Positions 25,731 to 32,958 are shown, counted from the first letter of the stretch. The stretch: DNA of 64,000 nucleotides from Sphingomonas liriopis (GCF_024211255.1 NZ_JAMLDY010000014.1:1-64000), one strand, 5' to 3'. Notes: generated from the letters alone by a model not told the origin. A program made the numbers and translations.

Positions 25731-26117
25731 TCAGTCGGTCGGCTGCTCCGTCGGATCGAGGTCGCCGACCTCCGGCATCGTGGCCGCATGCAGGCGATCG
25801 CGCAGCGCGTAGCCCATCAGCGGCCAGACCTGCCGGACGGCGTCCTCGTATGCGAGTTTCTGACCCAGCACCGGGTCGAAGTTGTCGCGCGAGGCGGGTG
25901 CGGACTTGCCGATGATCGTGAACCCATTCTGTAGCACCAGGATGCAGATCGTCAGCAGGTCCATGCCGGGCAACACAGGCGCGCCTGGGAACATCTGATC
26001 GGCCGTGTTGAAGAATTCGCCGGCAATGTTCGCTTTGATGTCGTCGAGCGACACGCGTGGGGCGGTGCGGCCGGCGGCGCATTCGACCTCGGTGGCAGTC
26101 AGTCCGTCGGTGTTCAT
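25731..26117 (-). CDS. N4 gp49/Sf6 gene 66-like protein
   Basis: The 128-residue product contains the signature of the phage gp49/gp66 family: a helix-loop with VSLDDIKANIAGEFFNTADQ, and then DLLTICILVLQNGFTIIGKS. The family is widespread in phages but has no agreed function. The ATG overlaps the stop of the upstream 48-residue gene (ATGA). The remaining C-terminal part ends VGDLDPTEQPTD. Confidence 0.75.
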   Translation of the reverse strand: MNTDGLTATEVECAAGRTAPRVSLDDIKANIAGEFFNTADQMFPGAPVLPGMDLLTICILVLQNGFTIIGKSAPASRDNFDPVLGQKLAYEDAVRQVWPLMGYALRDRLHAATMPEVGDLDPTEQPTD

Positions 26118-26260
26118 GCCGCCTCTCCCGCTGGCGAGCGAAGGAACCGCAGATAGGCCTCCGCACGCTTGACGGTTTCGTCGATCCTTTCGGACGCGCT
26201 GCGACCTTCGACTGCCAGTTCGAGTGCACGCTGGCGCTGTATTTCCTCGATACTCATCAT
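26114..26260 (-). CDS. Small late-operon protein, 48 aa
   Basis: Two adjacent ATGs (26260 and 26257) follow GGAGAACG. The stop overlaps the gp49-like start. The peptide is a single charged helix (MSIEEIQRQRALELAVEGRS) followed by TVKRAEAYLRFL. It has the look of a DNA- or protein-binding accessory, but no family is recognised. Confidence 0.6.
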   Translation of the reverse strand: MMSIEEIQRQRALELAVEGRSASERIDETVKRAEAYLRFLRSPAGEAA

Positions 26261-26321
26261 CGTTCTCCGCGCGACAGGGGGACAGCACAGAGGACGCGCC
26301 GCGCGGCGCCGCCGGCGAAAC

Positions 26322-26501
26322 TCACATCGTGCCGGTCATCACGCGGGTGGCGATCCGCCACGTCAGCAGCAGCACCAGCAGCATCACGCCGACGACATGC
26401 CGGCCGTGCACTGGCGATCCGGCCGACCACTCGAACAGCAGGTCGACCGCGAGGAACATCGTCGTCGTCAGGATCAGGAGCGCGGCAATCGCGGCGATCA
26501 C
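26322..26501 (-). CDS. Two-TM small membrane protein, 59 aa
   Basis: From the GTG at 26501 the product is almost entirely two membrane helices (IAAIAALLILTTTMFLAVDL and VVGVMLLVLLLTWRIATRV), separated by a short polar loop with SAGSPVHGRH. The start overlaps the stop of the 30-residue gene as GTGA. Two helices and small size fit a holin-like or membrane regulator protein, although the recognisable lysis genes are 22 kb away. Confidence 0.62.
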   Translation of the reverse strand: MIAAIAALLILTTTMFLAVDLLFEWSAGSPVHGRHVVGVMLLVLLLTWRIATRVMTGTM

Positions 26502-26590
26502 GGCCACACCGCCCAGATCAGCGCCAGCGCAACCAGCACCACGATCAACAGCTGATCCTCGCGCAGCGGCGATTGGGGTTCGGGCATCAT
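26498..26590 (-). CDS. One-TM miniprotein, 30 aa
   Basis: This very short gene is supported by overlaps at both ends: TGATG with the upstream stop and GTGA with the downstream start. It encodes a charged N-terminus (PEPQSPLREDQ) and one membrane helix (LLIVVLVALALIWAVWP). Together with the next gene it would place three helices in the membrane. Confidence 0.55.
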   Translation of the reverse strand: MMPEPQSPLREDQLLIVVLVALALIWAVWP

Positions 26591-26727
26591 GACCGCCACC
26601 ACCGGCGCAGGTCCGCCCACCATCGATGACGAACGACGATCGCGGTCCGCGCCCCATGGTCCATCCCCACGAACCGAACGATCGGCGTCCCGGCGCGAGC
26701 CTCGGTTGAGGACTGACCCTCATCCAC
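26587..26727 (-). CDS. Small basic protein, 46 aa
   Basis: The GTG at 26727 has a good CAGGAG site seven bases upstream. It is preferred to an upstream GTG that sits directly against a G9 tract. The product ends in a Trp/Arg-rich stretch (TAIVVRHRWWADLRRWWRS), and a VRFVGMDHGA turn precedes it. The stop overlaps the 30-residue gene. Function unknown. Confidence 0.5.
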   Translation of the reverse strand: MDEGQSSTEARAGTPIVRFVGMDHGARTAIVVRHRWWADLRRWWRS

Positions 26728-26944
26728 ATCGGGCTCCTGCTGATTTCGGCTGTGGGTGTTGGTGGGGGCAACTATGGATCGGGTTCGGGGGACGGGACCC
26801 TGATCGATCACCCCCCCCCTTACCGGCCGAGCATCGGACGAAGACGCGGCCCTGGAAGGTGCGGATCGGGCAGGCGCATCGCCGGCATCGTGCGCCGATC
26901 ACGATGTCCGTCATTGCAGGTGGAATGGCGGACAGATCAGTCAT
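26720..26944 (-). CDS. Putative zinc-knuckle protein with G9 tract
   Basis: The gene overlaps the terS stop by eight bases. The first 45 residues look real: MTDLSAIPPAMTDIVIGARC followed by CXXCXC and a later cysteine (RCRRCACPI, VFVRCSAGKGG), a small metal-binding motif. After nine consecutive G on the coding strand (26811-26819) the composition worsens. One extra G would end the protein at SAGKGGG. A slipped tract, a real terminus there, or a phase-variable switch are all possible. Confidence 0.5.
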   Translation of the reverse strand: MTDLSAIPPAMTDIVIGARCRRCACPIRTFQGRVFVRCSAGKGGGDRSGSRPPNPIHSCPHQHPQPKSAGARCG

Positions 26945-27491
26945 CGGCATGGTCCGATTGGTGGACCAAGCGCTGCTGGCGACGCTCCTGAACCTCGACG
27001 AGGATGGCCTGGGCGGCGCTTCCGTTCATCACGTTGAGGTTGACCTGCGTTGCCGGGCCTTTTGGCGGTGCCATTCCGAAGCGATCGAGCAGCGCCGTCG
27101 CTGCGGTGACGATCGCGCGCTCATCCGAGCCCTTATCAAGCACCTTGAACAGCGCCGATGTGCCGGCGAGCAGCGCCGAGCCGCGTCCCATCTTCACGCG
27201 ACGCTCGATTTCGGCCTGTATCTGGGGCTTGAGGAGGTTCCGCGTCGCCATGTTGGAGGCGCCGCTCTCGGCATATCCAGCCGCCAGCGCTGCCGCATAC
27301 CCATCGCCCGGCGGCGCGTCCTCGCTGCGGCCACAGAGCGCGGCAGGAACGCCCGAGCAGTACCAGTCGACAAATGCGCGCTGAACCTTGTTCAGACCGT
27401 CATCGTCACGCGCACGAGAAGCGGTGGACGCGAGGACACTGCCCTCCACGATGACCAGTCCCGGATTTTCGCGTGTTTCGTCGTCCACCAC
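26937..27491 (-). CDS. terS: Terminase small subunit
   Basis: The 184-residue protein has the Terminase_2 pattern. The DNA-binding helix-turn-helix part (KVQRAFVDWYCSGVPAALCG, AAALAAGYAESGASNMATRN) is followed by a linker helix with IQAEIERRVKMGRG and a C-terminal oligomerisation part. It recognises the packaging site and loads terL. Two adjacent GTG codons (27491 and 27488) can serve as start. It is the first gene of the late operon; one-mismatch copies of the repressor operator lie just upstream. Confidence 0.82.
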   Translation of the reverse strand: MVDDETRENPGLVIVEGSVLASTASRARDDDGLNKVQRAFVDWYCSGVPAALCGRSEDAPPGDGYAAALAAGYAESGASNMATRNLLKPQIQAEIERRVKMGRGSALLAGTSALFKVLDKGSDERAIVTAATALLDRFGMAPPKGPATQVNLNVMNGSAAQAILVEVQERRQQRLVHQSDHADD

Positions 27492-27505
27492 AGCCCCCGA
27501 CGATC

Positions 27506-27549
27506 ACACATAGCGTATGCGTGGTCGGGCTGTCCAATGCGCTGCGTAT
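27506..27549 (-). promoter_or_regulatory. Imperfect repressor sites before terS
   Basis: ACAC-N5-GTAT (27506-27518) and ATGC-N5-GTAT (27537-27549) each differ by one base from the ATAC-N5-GTAT operator found at the early promoters. They lie 15-58 bases upstream of the terS start, where the late promoter should be. Weak repression of the late operon is a reasonable inference. Confidence 0.4.
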
Positions 27550-27608
27550 TGGTGGGCTGACGGACGTTGACCGTTAGCGTGTAATTCTGAAATCTATTGA
27601 GAGCGGGT

Positions 27609-27653
27609 GATGTGGAAATAGGTTGTGCTAGTGAACCAAGCTATTTCCACATC
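27609..27653. repeat. 13-bp perfect inverted repeat
   Basis: GATGTGGAAATAG (27609-27621) and CTATTTCCACATC (27641-27653) are perfect complements around a 19-base spacer. They lie between the RHH gene stop and the terS promoter region. There is no U-tract. An operator for the RHH protein, an antiterminator target or a small RNA stem are the main readings. Confidence 0.6.
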
Positions 27654-27695
27654 ATAGGGTCTCTTATGCGTTCCCGTTAACGGGCGCCGCTTCGA

Positions 27696-28202
27696 TTACA
27701 GGCCAATTGCCTTGCGAGGCACCCAGACCACTTCGTCCCGTTCGGTGTCGACCGCCTCGACCCAACCAAGGCGCAGTAGCGAGTTGGCAATGCCCTTCTC
27801 AACATGTGGGTTTGCGGCAATGGTTGATCGGTCGCGAGGATCAACCGTTGGTGTGCCTACCTTCACAACTTCGAGAGGGTGACCGGTCGTAACCTCACAG
27901 ACATAGGCGATCGTCGTATATTCAAGGCCTTCTATCGCCTTTGCGATCACCTGATCTTTGTGAGGATTTTGCGACGCCGGTATTGCTGGGGGCCTTCCAG
28001 CTAGGCGCTTAAACCTCGCCTGTTCTACCACAGGGGAGGTCAGCGCAGGTTCTGGTTCGACGCCTAGTCCAGCGCCTACAAGACGTCTGATTGCCTCCGA
28101 TCTGCTTGGCAGGTCCGGTTGGCGCCTCCGCCATTCGTCGATGCGCGCGACCTCGGCCGCCGTCATCATGATCGGAATGCGGAGTGTTTTGAGGTTTGTC
28201 AT
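27696..28202 (-). CDS. Ribbon-helix-helix regulator, 168 aa
   Basis: From the ATG at 28202 the protein opens with an RHH/CopG-type fold: the strand LKTLRIPIMMTAAEVARIDE, then RSEAIRRLVGAGLGVE. A C-terminal domain of about 100 residues (DQVIAKAIEGLEYTTIAYVC, IANSLLRLGWVEAVDTERDE) resembles a small winged-helix or effector domain. RHH proteins bind inverted repeats as dimers of dimers. Located between the late and accessory operons, it may control one of them. Confidence 0.7.
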   Translation of the reverse strand: MTNLKTLRIPIMMTAAEVARIDEWRRRQPDLPSRSEAIRRLVGAGLGVEPEPALTSPVVEQARFKRLAGRPPAIPASQNPHKDQVIAKAIEGLEYTTIAYVCEVTTGHPLEVVKVGTPTVDPRDRSTIAANPHVEKGIANSLLRLGWVEAVDTERDEVVWVPRKAIGL

Positions 28203-28271
28203 GCCTGATAATAGGCATGGCGGCATGAGTTGCGCAATATGGTTGACTAGCACAAGACGCCTAATAATTAT

Positions 28272-28445
28272 GTGCGAGCCAGAGAGGAGTTGGCCCTCCG
28301 CCCTGGCTCTAACCACCACCGTCCTTCGGAGCTGACGCGGGCGAAGGCGATCGCCGTATTGCATGGGGGCGATTTGTCGGAATGGCAGGATGATAGCCCT
28401 TGCGGGATACTGACGCGGCAGATCGTTGAGACGCTGCTGAACTGA
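28272..28445 (+). CDS. Possible small protein, up to 57 aa
   Basis: The frame encodes a plausible soluble peptide (SELTRAKAIAVLHGGDLSEW, then CGILTRQIVETLLN) with GC-rich third positions. The start is uncertain. GTG at 28272 has no ribosome site, and TTG at 28290 directly abuts GAGAGGAG. A promoter-like TTGACT (28243) with AATTAT 17 bases on suggests transcription of this stretch. Confidence 0.4.
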   Translation: MRAREELALRPGSNHHRPSELTRAKAIAVLHGGDLSEWQDDSPCGILTRQIVETLLN

Positions 28446-28480
28446 TATTACGGGTCGCGCCATCTCTGCGGCGCGACCAC

Positions 28481-28783
28481 CTATTCGCCAGCGAGCAGGT
28501 AGCGAAAGCTGCGCCCGACAAGGGCAATCAGGGGTGCGAAGACGATGGCCTCGATGCAGGTCGCAATCTGCTGAGGGCGCGGATCAACGGCGGGTGTGAA
28601 CTGGTCGAACACGTTTGGAGCCGGCGGCTCTCGAAGAAACGACGCGACCAATCCAACGACGCCGATGAGCAGAACGAGCGCGGCCAACCCAAGCGCGAGC
28701 CAGTGCACAATCCTGCCTGCGCGGACCATGAAATTGGCCGGGTATATGCGTTCGTTCGGCCACGCCCAGTTCGGTTTGCGCAT
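28481..28783 (-). CDS. Two-TM membrane protein, 100 aa
   Basis: The product begins MRKPNWAWPNERIYPANFMV and has a strong helix (ALGLAALVLLIGVVGLVASF) and a weaker second one (IEAIVFAPLIALVGRSF). The loop between is proline-rich. It is divergent from the accessory operon and could be expressed in the lysogen, for instance as a superinfection-exclusion factor; this is inference from place and topology only. Confidence 0.6.
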   Translation of the reverse strand: MRKPNWAWPNERIYPANFMVRAGRIVHWLALGLAALVLLIGVVGLVASFLREPPAPNVFDQFTPAVDPRPQQIATCIEAIVFAPLIALVGRSFRYLLAGE

Positions 28784-28825
28784 GTCTGTCGCTTTCTCCT
28801 CATGCTCATCGTAGCGCGTGCATCA

Positions 28826-28866
28826 ATGCTTGTCGTATTGACGAAGACAAATACATAACGTATTGA
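28826..28866 (+). promoter_or_regulatory. Accessory-operon promoter with repressor sites
   Basis: A -35 box TTGACG (28838-28843) and TATTGA (28861-28866) are 17 bases apart. The -35 is part of a half-site GTATTGAC, and the -10 belongs to a perfect operator ATAC-N5-GTAT (28851-28863). A one-mismatch copy (28826-28838) overlaps the -35. The layout is the same as at 38.3 and 39.1 kb. Confidence 0.65.
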
Positions 28867-28892
28867 TGGTGCTCCACAGCCAGGAGACACCC

Positions 28893-29069
28893 ATGTTCAT
28901 GATGAGGGCGACGCACGACGCGATTGTCGCGGAGATGCGGAAGAGCGCGCAGTCGCTGCTGATCGAGGCCGAGACGACGATCGCTGATCTGCGCGCGCAG
29001 CTGGCCGAGCGCCAGGTCGTCGCGATCCGAAACCCGAAGACGGGCCGCTTCGACAAGCGGGAGGGCTGA
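28893..29069 (+). CDS. Accessory-operon first gene, 58 aa
   Basis: The ATG follows the repeated phage leader CCACAGCCAGGAGA (28874-28887). The peptide is one long charged helix (ATHDAIVAEMRKSAQSLLIE, then TIADLRAQLAERQVVAI) with a tail NPKTGRFDKREG, suggesting a coiled-coil dimer. As the first gene behind a repressible promoter it would be made early after infection or induction. Function unknown. Confidence 0.65.
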   Translation: MFMMRATHDAIVAEMRKSAQSLLIEAETTIADLRAQLAERQVVAIRNPKTGRFDKREG

Positions 29070-29072
29070 GCG

Positions 29073-29306
29073 ATGGCCGATACCGCACAGGGCAAGCTGC
29101 TTTCGATCGCTGAGGACGTGGGCGATGCGCTGAACGCCTTCCACGATCAGCGAGGATGGGAAATCAACGGGGACGAGCACTCGCTTGAGATGCTGATGGC
29201 GGACGTGATCCTGTTCGCGCGCGCGACGGGGATCAGCCTCGATAAGGTCATGGTCACCGCCACGGAGCTCGCAGGCGAGACGCTCACCGATATTGGTGAG
29301 TGTTGA
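29073..29306 (+). CDS. Hypothetical protein, 77 aa
   Basis: Three bases after the previous stop, the gene encodes an acidic helical protein (GKLLSIAEDVGDALNAFHDQ, SLEMLMADVILFARATGISL). No motif is recognised. High-quality codon use and tight spacing support it as real. Confidence 0.65.
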   Translation: MADTAQGKLLSIAEDVGDALNAFHDQRGWEINGDEHSLEMLMADVILFARATGISLDKVMVTATELAGETLTDIGEC

Positions 29307-29308
29307 CC

Positions 29309-29551
29309 ATGGCCCGCATGCGCCAGATCGCCGGCTGTCTCGACGACAGCGCCGCCGCCATGTTCGCGCGCGAGCCGGTCACCACCACCCGCTACGAGGA
29401 ACCCGCGATGCTCAACCATCCGCTGGGGTGCGCGTGCCAACGCTGCGCGCCGCCGATCGTGCTCGATGGGCGCCGGATTACGCTCGGGTTCCTCGGGCTC
29501 TGCATCGTGCTCGGGTGGCTATGGCTGACGTGGATCGCGCTGCCCGCGTGA
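29309..29551 (+). CDS. Cys-rich tail-anchored protein, 80 aa
   Basis: The N-terminal part is soluble (MARMRQIAGCLDDSAAAMFA), followed by a CACQRC pair that could bind metal. The C-terminus is a single membrane helix (LGFLGLCIVLGWLWLTWIAL). It is a tail-anchored inner-membrane protein by topology. The ATG at 29309 lies just after the preceding stop. An overlapping frame starting at 29293 is an arginine-rich shadow. Confidence 0.6.
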   Translation: MARMRQIAGCLDDSAAAMFAREPVTTTRYEEPAMLNHPLGCACQRCAPPIVLDGRRITLGFLGLCIVLGWLWLTWIALPA

Positions 29552-29617
29552 CGCTGCAGACCTGACGGCGTGGTGAGAGCGCGCCGTCTAGCCTGCAACG
29601 ACACGAGAGACACAGCC

Positions 29618-30343
29618 ATGTCATTCGCCAAGAGAAAAGCGGCACCAGTGCCGACCGACCAACTGCCCGACGTCGACGATGAGGAAGGCTGGAAGGCATG
29701 GCGCATCGCGCAGGCGCCGATCTGGCGCGCCAAGCGGGAGGCGGAGAACGCAGAGGATCCGCGCGGTTATCGCGGAACGATCCGCACGATCGAGGGCGAC
29801 CTCGGCCATATGCAACACGGCACCTATTACGATCAGGGACAGGCGACGGAAATGTATCGCTGCCCGCTGGTCGACCCCGGCCATCGGCGCTGGCGGTACG
29901 GCAACGAGTGGGATTGGGCGATCGCCGTGCTCGCGCTGAATGACGGCAGCTGGCTCTGCTGGCATTCGAATAGCCTACCGAAGCCAAAGGGCTGGGATCG
30001 CAACCGCGATCGTTTCATGCCCTCGGGCGGCTTCTCGCTTCACAGCCTCCGGTTCTTCACTCGCGACGCCGCAATCCGCGCCAACGTGGCCTACGTCATC
30101 GAGCGCGCCCGGCGCCAGCATCGATGGAAGCCCGATCCGAACGACACGCGCAGCTACTTCCGCTCGAACCCGTGGCCGGGCGGCGACATGCCGGCATCAG
30201 ACGCGCAGGCAATCATCGCATGGGCGATGGAGGTTGCCGCGCGCCCCGCGCCGGTCCTGTTCGTGGCGCCACCTCCGCCTCCGCCACCTCCGCCGGAGCC
30301 GACCGACCTCCTGATGTGGATCGAGCAGGGGCGGCAGGCATGA
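29618..30343 (+). CDS. Hypothetical protein, 241 aa, poly-Pro linker
   Basis: The start at 29618 is next to ACACAGCC, a short form of the repeated phage leader. The product has a Trp/Tyr-rich globular domain (WAIAVLALNDGSWLCWHSNS, GGFSLHSLRFFTRDAAIRAN). A run of nine prolines follows (VAPPPPPPPPPEP), then a short C-terminal helix (DLLMWIEQGRQA). The proline hinge plus terminal helix suggests a partner-binding tail. The stop overlaps the next ATG. Confidence 0.65.
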   Translation: MSFAKRKAAPVPTDQLPDVDDEEGWKAWRIAQAPIWRAKREAENAEDPRGYRGTIRTIEGDLGHMQHGTYYDQGQATEMYRCPLVDPGHRRWRYGNEWDWAIAVLALNDGSWLCWHSNSLPKPKGWDRNRDRFMPSGGFSLHSLRFFTRDAAIRANVAYVIERARRQHRWKPDPNDTRSYFRSNPWPGGDMPASDAQAIIAWAMEVAARPAPVLFVAPPPPPPPPPEPTDLLMWIEQGRQA

Positions 30344-30768
30344 TCCGCGCCGACCCGCGCCAGTTCGACATGTTCGCGGCCATCGCGCCGACCCGAGCGC
30401 CTGCCATCATTCGCCGCGTCGACCCGAACGGCCCTGTCATTCAGGGCAAGATAGACGAGGTGCTGACGCTGCCCCATCCTCGCTTGCGCTGGGATCGCGC
30501 TCGCATCGAGCTCCACCGACACACGGACGGCCTGTGGATGTGGGCGACCGGCTTTCACGACGATGGCGGATCAGGCGGCGGTTATCGCGTCGGACCCAAA
30601 TGGGGCAATTTCGCAAGCACGCGCGGCGATGCGCTGCACTACGCCTGCGAGGAAATCCGCGCTCGCGCCACCGGCGACAGCAAGGCACTCGTCGCGATCC
30701 GTTGCTGGCTGGACGAGCTCGCCGGCAATCCTACCCGAAAGCACGAAGAGGAGCCTGTCCATGGCTGA
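30340..30768 (+). CDS. Hypothetical protein, 142 aa
   Basis: The ATG overlaps the previous stop (ATGA). The start MIRADPRQFDMFAAIAPTRA contains QFDMF, which resembles the QxxLF-type clamp-binding peptides seen in many replication proteins; this may be chance. The body has LPHPRLRWDRARIELHRHTD and DALHYACEEIRARATGDSKA. Function unknown. Confidence 0.6.
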   Translation: MIRADPRQFDMFAAIAPTRAPAIIRRVDPNGPVIQGKIDEVLTLPHPRLRWDRARIELHRHTDGLWMWATGFHDDGGSGGGYRVGPKWGNFASTRGDALHYACEEIRARATGDSKALVAIRCWLDELAGNPTRKHEEEPVHG

Positions 30769-31513
30769 GAAATCCGAGGACGGTATGAGCGTTGAGAGTG
30801 TGGCGCTGCCTGACTGGCACAACGCCGACACCTGCATCGAGAACATGCAGATCGCCTACGACGACGCGACGGAGGCTGATCCGTTCGACGACGGCAATCC
30901 GATCCCGATCGACACGGTCGTTGATGCCGGCGATCTTGGCGTCCTAATCGGGTTGGCGCGCTACGCCGTCGCCCACCGCCTGTCCTCCGCTCCCGCTGCT
31001 GGCGATCCTCGCGCATGGCTCACCAGCTACAACGCCCGCAATTACGGCGGTGAGGAAGGTCAGAGCGGGGCCGGCTATACGGCTGACGATATGTTGGCCG
31101 CCCTCCAACCAGCAGACCACGCCGATCATCGAAACCGCACCACCTCGCCCGCTGGTGAAGGTTCTCGCACCGGTGTGAACGATTTTGCAGCGCCGGCCGG
31201 TTGGAAGCTGGTGCCGGTCGAGCCGACAGAGGCGATGTTGGGGGCCGCCTACCTGTGCGGCGATGGGGGCAGCCCGAGGACAGTATACGGCGCCATGCTC
31301 GCCGCAGCCCCGTCGCCAGCCGTGCAGGACGCAGAGGGCGGGGTTGGGCTTCGGGAGGCGTTGCAAGCGCAGGAGGATGCCGAGGACAAGCGCGAGACGT
31401 GCGTCAACTGCGAGGGCGAGGGGCAATGGGAGCATTGTCCTTCCTGCTCGCTGACCTTCGGCCGTGCGATAGACCTCCGTCGAGCGGCGCTCTCACAGGG
31501 AGGGCAGCGGTGA
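30761..31513 (+). CDS. Hypothetical protein with zinc-ribbon end, 250 aa
   Basis: GAGGAG lies nine bases before the ATG. The acidic N-terminal half contains DWHNADTCIENMQIAYDDAT and the middle has WKLVPVEPTEAMLGAAYLC, a segment seen in many small phage accessory proteins. Near the C-terminus ETCVNCEGEGQWEHCPSC is a clear four-cysteine knuckle. A nucleic-acid or protein-binding role is likely. Confidence 0.62.
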   Translation: MAEKSEDGMSVESVALPDWHNADTCIENMQIAYDDATEADPFDDGNPIPIDTVVDAGDLGVLIGLARYAVAHRLSSAPAAGDPRAWLTSYNARNYGGEEGQSGAGYTADDMLAALQPADHADHRNRTTSPAGEGSRTGVNDFAAPAGWKLVPVEPTEAMLGAAYLCGDGGSPRTVYGAMLAAAPSPAVQDAEGGVGLREALQAQEDAEDKRETCVNCEGEGQWEHCPSCSLTFGRAIDLRRAALSQGGQR

Positions 31514-31704
31514 TGGGCTACTACACGCAGCCCGCCGAAGCGATCCTCGGCGATAGCGTCATCTGTGAACGCTGTGGGGCCACGATGGTCACTTACGCCG
31601 ACGTGTGCAGCGCGGCCTTGGACGATCCATGTCCGGGCTTTCAGGCGATCGAGAATGCAGTCGCTCGCGCCACCCTCACCAAGGACCCCCACCATGTCGG
31701 ATGA
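31513..31704 (+). CDS. Small Cys-rich protein, 63 aa
   Basis: The ATG overlaps the preceding stop by one base. The peptide contains VICERCGATMVTYADVCSAA and DPCPGF, that is, four cysteines in a knuckle-like spacing. It is a second small metal-binding candidate in this operon. Confidence 0.6.
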   Translation: MGYYTQPAEAILGDSVICERCGATMVTYADVCSAALDDPCPGFQAIENAVARATLTKDPHHVG

Positions 31705-32230
31705 GCGCGAACAGAGGGCGATCCCGGCTGGGATGGTCGCTTGGCATGGCGGTGATAGCGCACCGGTGGATTGGGATGGTGGGCCGGTCTACACCTACGA
31801 CGATTCCGCCGAACCTGGTGATCAGTACGAGCTTGCCCCATTTCATTTCGGGGAAGGGGCGGAATGCTGGCAGCATAACAACCCATACGTCGACATCATC
31901 GCCTACACCCCCGCCGCCACCCTCCCGCCCCAAGCGCCCGCAGCTGACAGGAGCGGGGAGACGGGAGAGGGGCTGGCATACTGGCAGGGGTACGATGCTG
32001 GCGAACGTGCAGCCCTCGCCACCCCCAAGCCCGCGGATGCTGGGGCGATGCGTGAACGGTGCGCGCGATTGGCTGACATATTGGCGGATGATGCAGCGGG
32101 TCGTGCTGCGAAATGCTCATCATCTGCCGGTGAAACGATGGCCGCTATAACGCATGTCGTCGTTGAGCGTGAGGCAAGAGGCCTTGCCGCCGCCATCCGC
32201 GACCTGCCCGACGCGGGAGAGCCGCTGTGA
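31694..32230 (+). CDS. Hypothetical protein, 178 aa
   Basis: The gene overlaps the previous one by 11 bases. The N-terminal part (IPAGMVAWHGGDSAPVDWDG) looks like a small beta domain. The C-terminal part is helical (DAGAMRERCARLADILADDA, VVEREARGLAAAIRDL). The C-terminal signature is common to phage accessory proteins that share a helical AARGLAAAIR-type tail. Function unknown. Confidence 0.6.
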   Translation: MSDEREQRAIPAGMVAWHGGDSAPVDWDGGPVYTYDDSAEPGDQYELAPFHFGEGAECWQHNNPYVDIIAYTPAATLPPQAPAADRSGETGEGLAYWQGYDAGERAALATPKPADAGAMRERCARLADILADDAAGRAAKCSSSAGETMAAITHVVVEREARGLAAAIRDLPDAGEPL

Positions 32231-32406
32231 GCGGGTGGTACTCAACCAGTGAGGCGCCACAAGGCGTTCGCGTGCTGACGAAGATCGAAGACGTGCGCGG
32301 CACCCGCAACAAGTGCTTCCTAACTTTGCGTGGGCGACTCTGGTTCACCGACGAGCCGAACAGCATGTACGTCTATTATCAGCCCACGCACTGGAGGTTT
32401 GCATGA
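32227..32406 (+). CDS. Hypothetical protein, 59 aa
   Basis: The GTG overlaps the previous stop (GTGA). The product SGWYSTSEAPQGVRVLTKIE ends in YVYYQPTHWRFA, a pattern typical of short phage proteins ending in a PTHW box (DUF551-like). It is a single small beta domain. Function is unknown. Confidence 0.65.
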   Translation: MSGWYSTSEAPQGVRVLTKIEDVRGTRNKCFLTLRGRLWFTDEPNSMYVYYQPTHWRFA

Positions 32407-32497
32407 CCCATTCACCGGATCATGCCGAGCGGGCGAGGGGCTTGGCGACTCGATAGAGCCGCGCCTAAATCAGTCGATCCACAGCCAAGGAACGATA

Positions 32498-32770
32498 ATG
32501 CAGGCTCTCCGATCCGACTGCATCGCCTGTAACGGCGATGGCCATTACACGGTCCTACTCGCTGTCGGCCCATCGATCGACGATGACCACGCGCGATATT
32601 TCATCCCGAACCAGCATGTCCGTGAAGAGCATGGTTCAGGGATGGACCCCACGCGACAGATCACGTTCTGTCGGTCATGCATGCGTGCCGTAGAGAAAAA
32701 TCTGCGCAGCACCATTTCGGACTTGCAGCAGGAGCACGGCGTAACGCCCGTGCCGTACAGCCACTACTGA
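32498..32770 (+). CDS. Zinc-finger-like protein, 90 aa
   Basis: The ATG follows the full repeated leader CCACAGCCAAGGAACG (32479-32494). The peptide contains CIACNGDGHY and CRSCMR, making a split four-cysteine motif. Between them are HDR-type polar segments (IDDDHARYFIPNQHVREEHG). It is a third metal-binding candidate in the operon. Confidence 0.65.
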   Translation: MQALRSDCIACNGDGHYTVLLAVGPSIDDDHARYFIPNQHVREEHGSGMDPTRQITFCRSCMRAVEKNLRSTISDLQQEHGVTPVPYSHY

Positions 32771-32772
32771 TC

Positions 32773-32952
32773 GTGCCCCGAACCCGCTACCGCGTCATCG
32801 TCTTCGAAAATCCACGCGGCCCATGGCGCGACACGTTCGACGAGGCGAAGGACGACGCGATCGTCGCCGGGCTGGCGAGCTATGACGAGAGCAGGCGGGA
32901 ATATTATCTCGCCGTGCCCGTTGCGATCGAGACTGAGCGCCTGCCCGCCTGA
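32773..32952 (+). CDS. Hypothetical protein, 59 aa
   Basis: A GTG start two bases after the previous stop gives PRTRYRVIVFENPRGPWRDT, then FDEAKDDAIVAGLASYDESR and EYYLAVPVAIE. The pattern is a small strand-helix-strand domain. It is the last gene before the convergent terminator. Confidence 0.62.
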   Translation: MPRTRYRVIVFENPRGPWRDTFDEAKDDAIVAGLASYDESRREYYLAVPVAIETERLPA

Positions 32953-32958
32953 AACGAG

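Noticed and set aside
28203..28463. N-terminal extension of the RHH regulator to 28463
   Set aside because: The extra 87 residues have no protein character and run through a promoter-like region; the ATG at 28202 starts directly before the RHH strand.
32403..32456. 17-codon frame overlapping the previous stop as ATGA
   Set aside because: Too short to support; the peptide MTHSPDHAERARGLATR has no features. It could be a leader peptide but nothing shows it.
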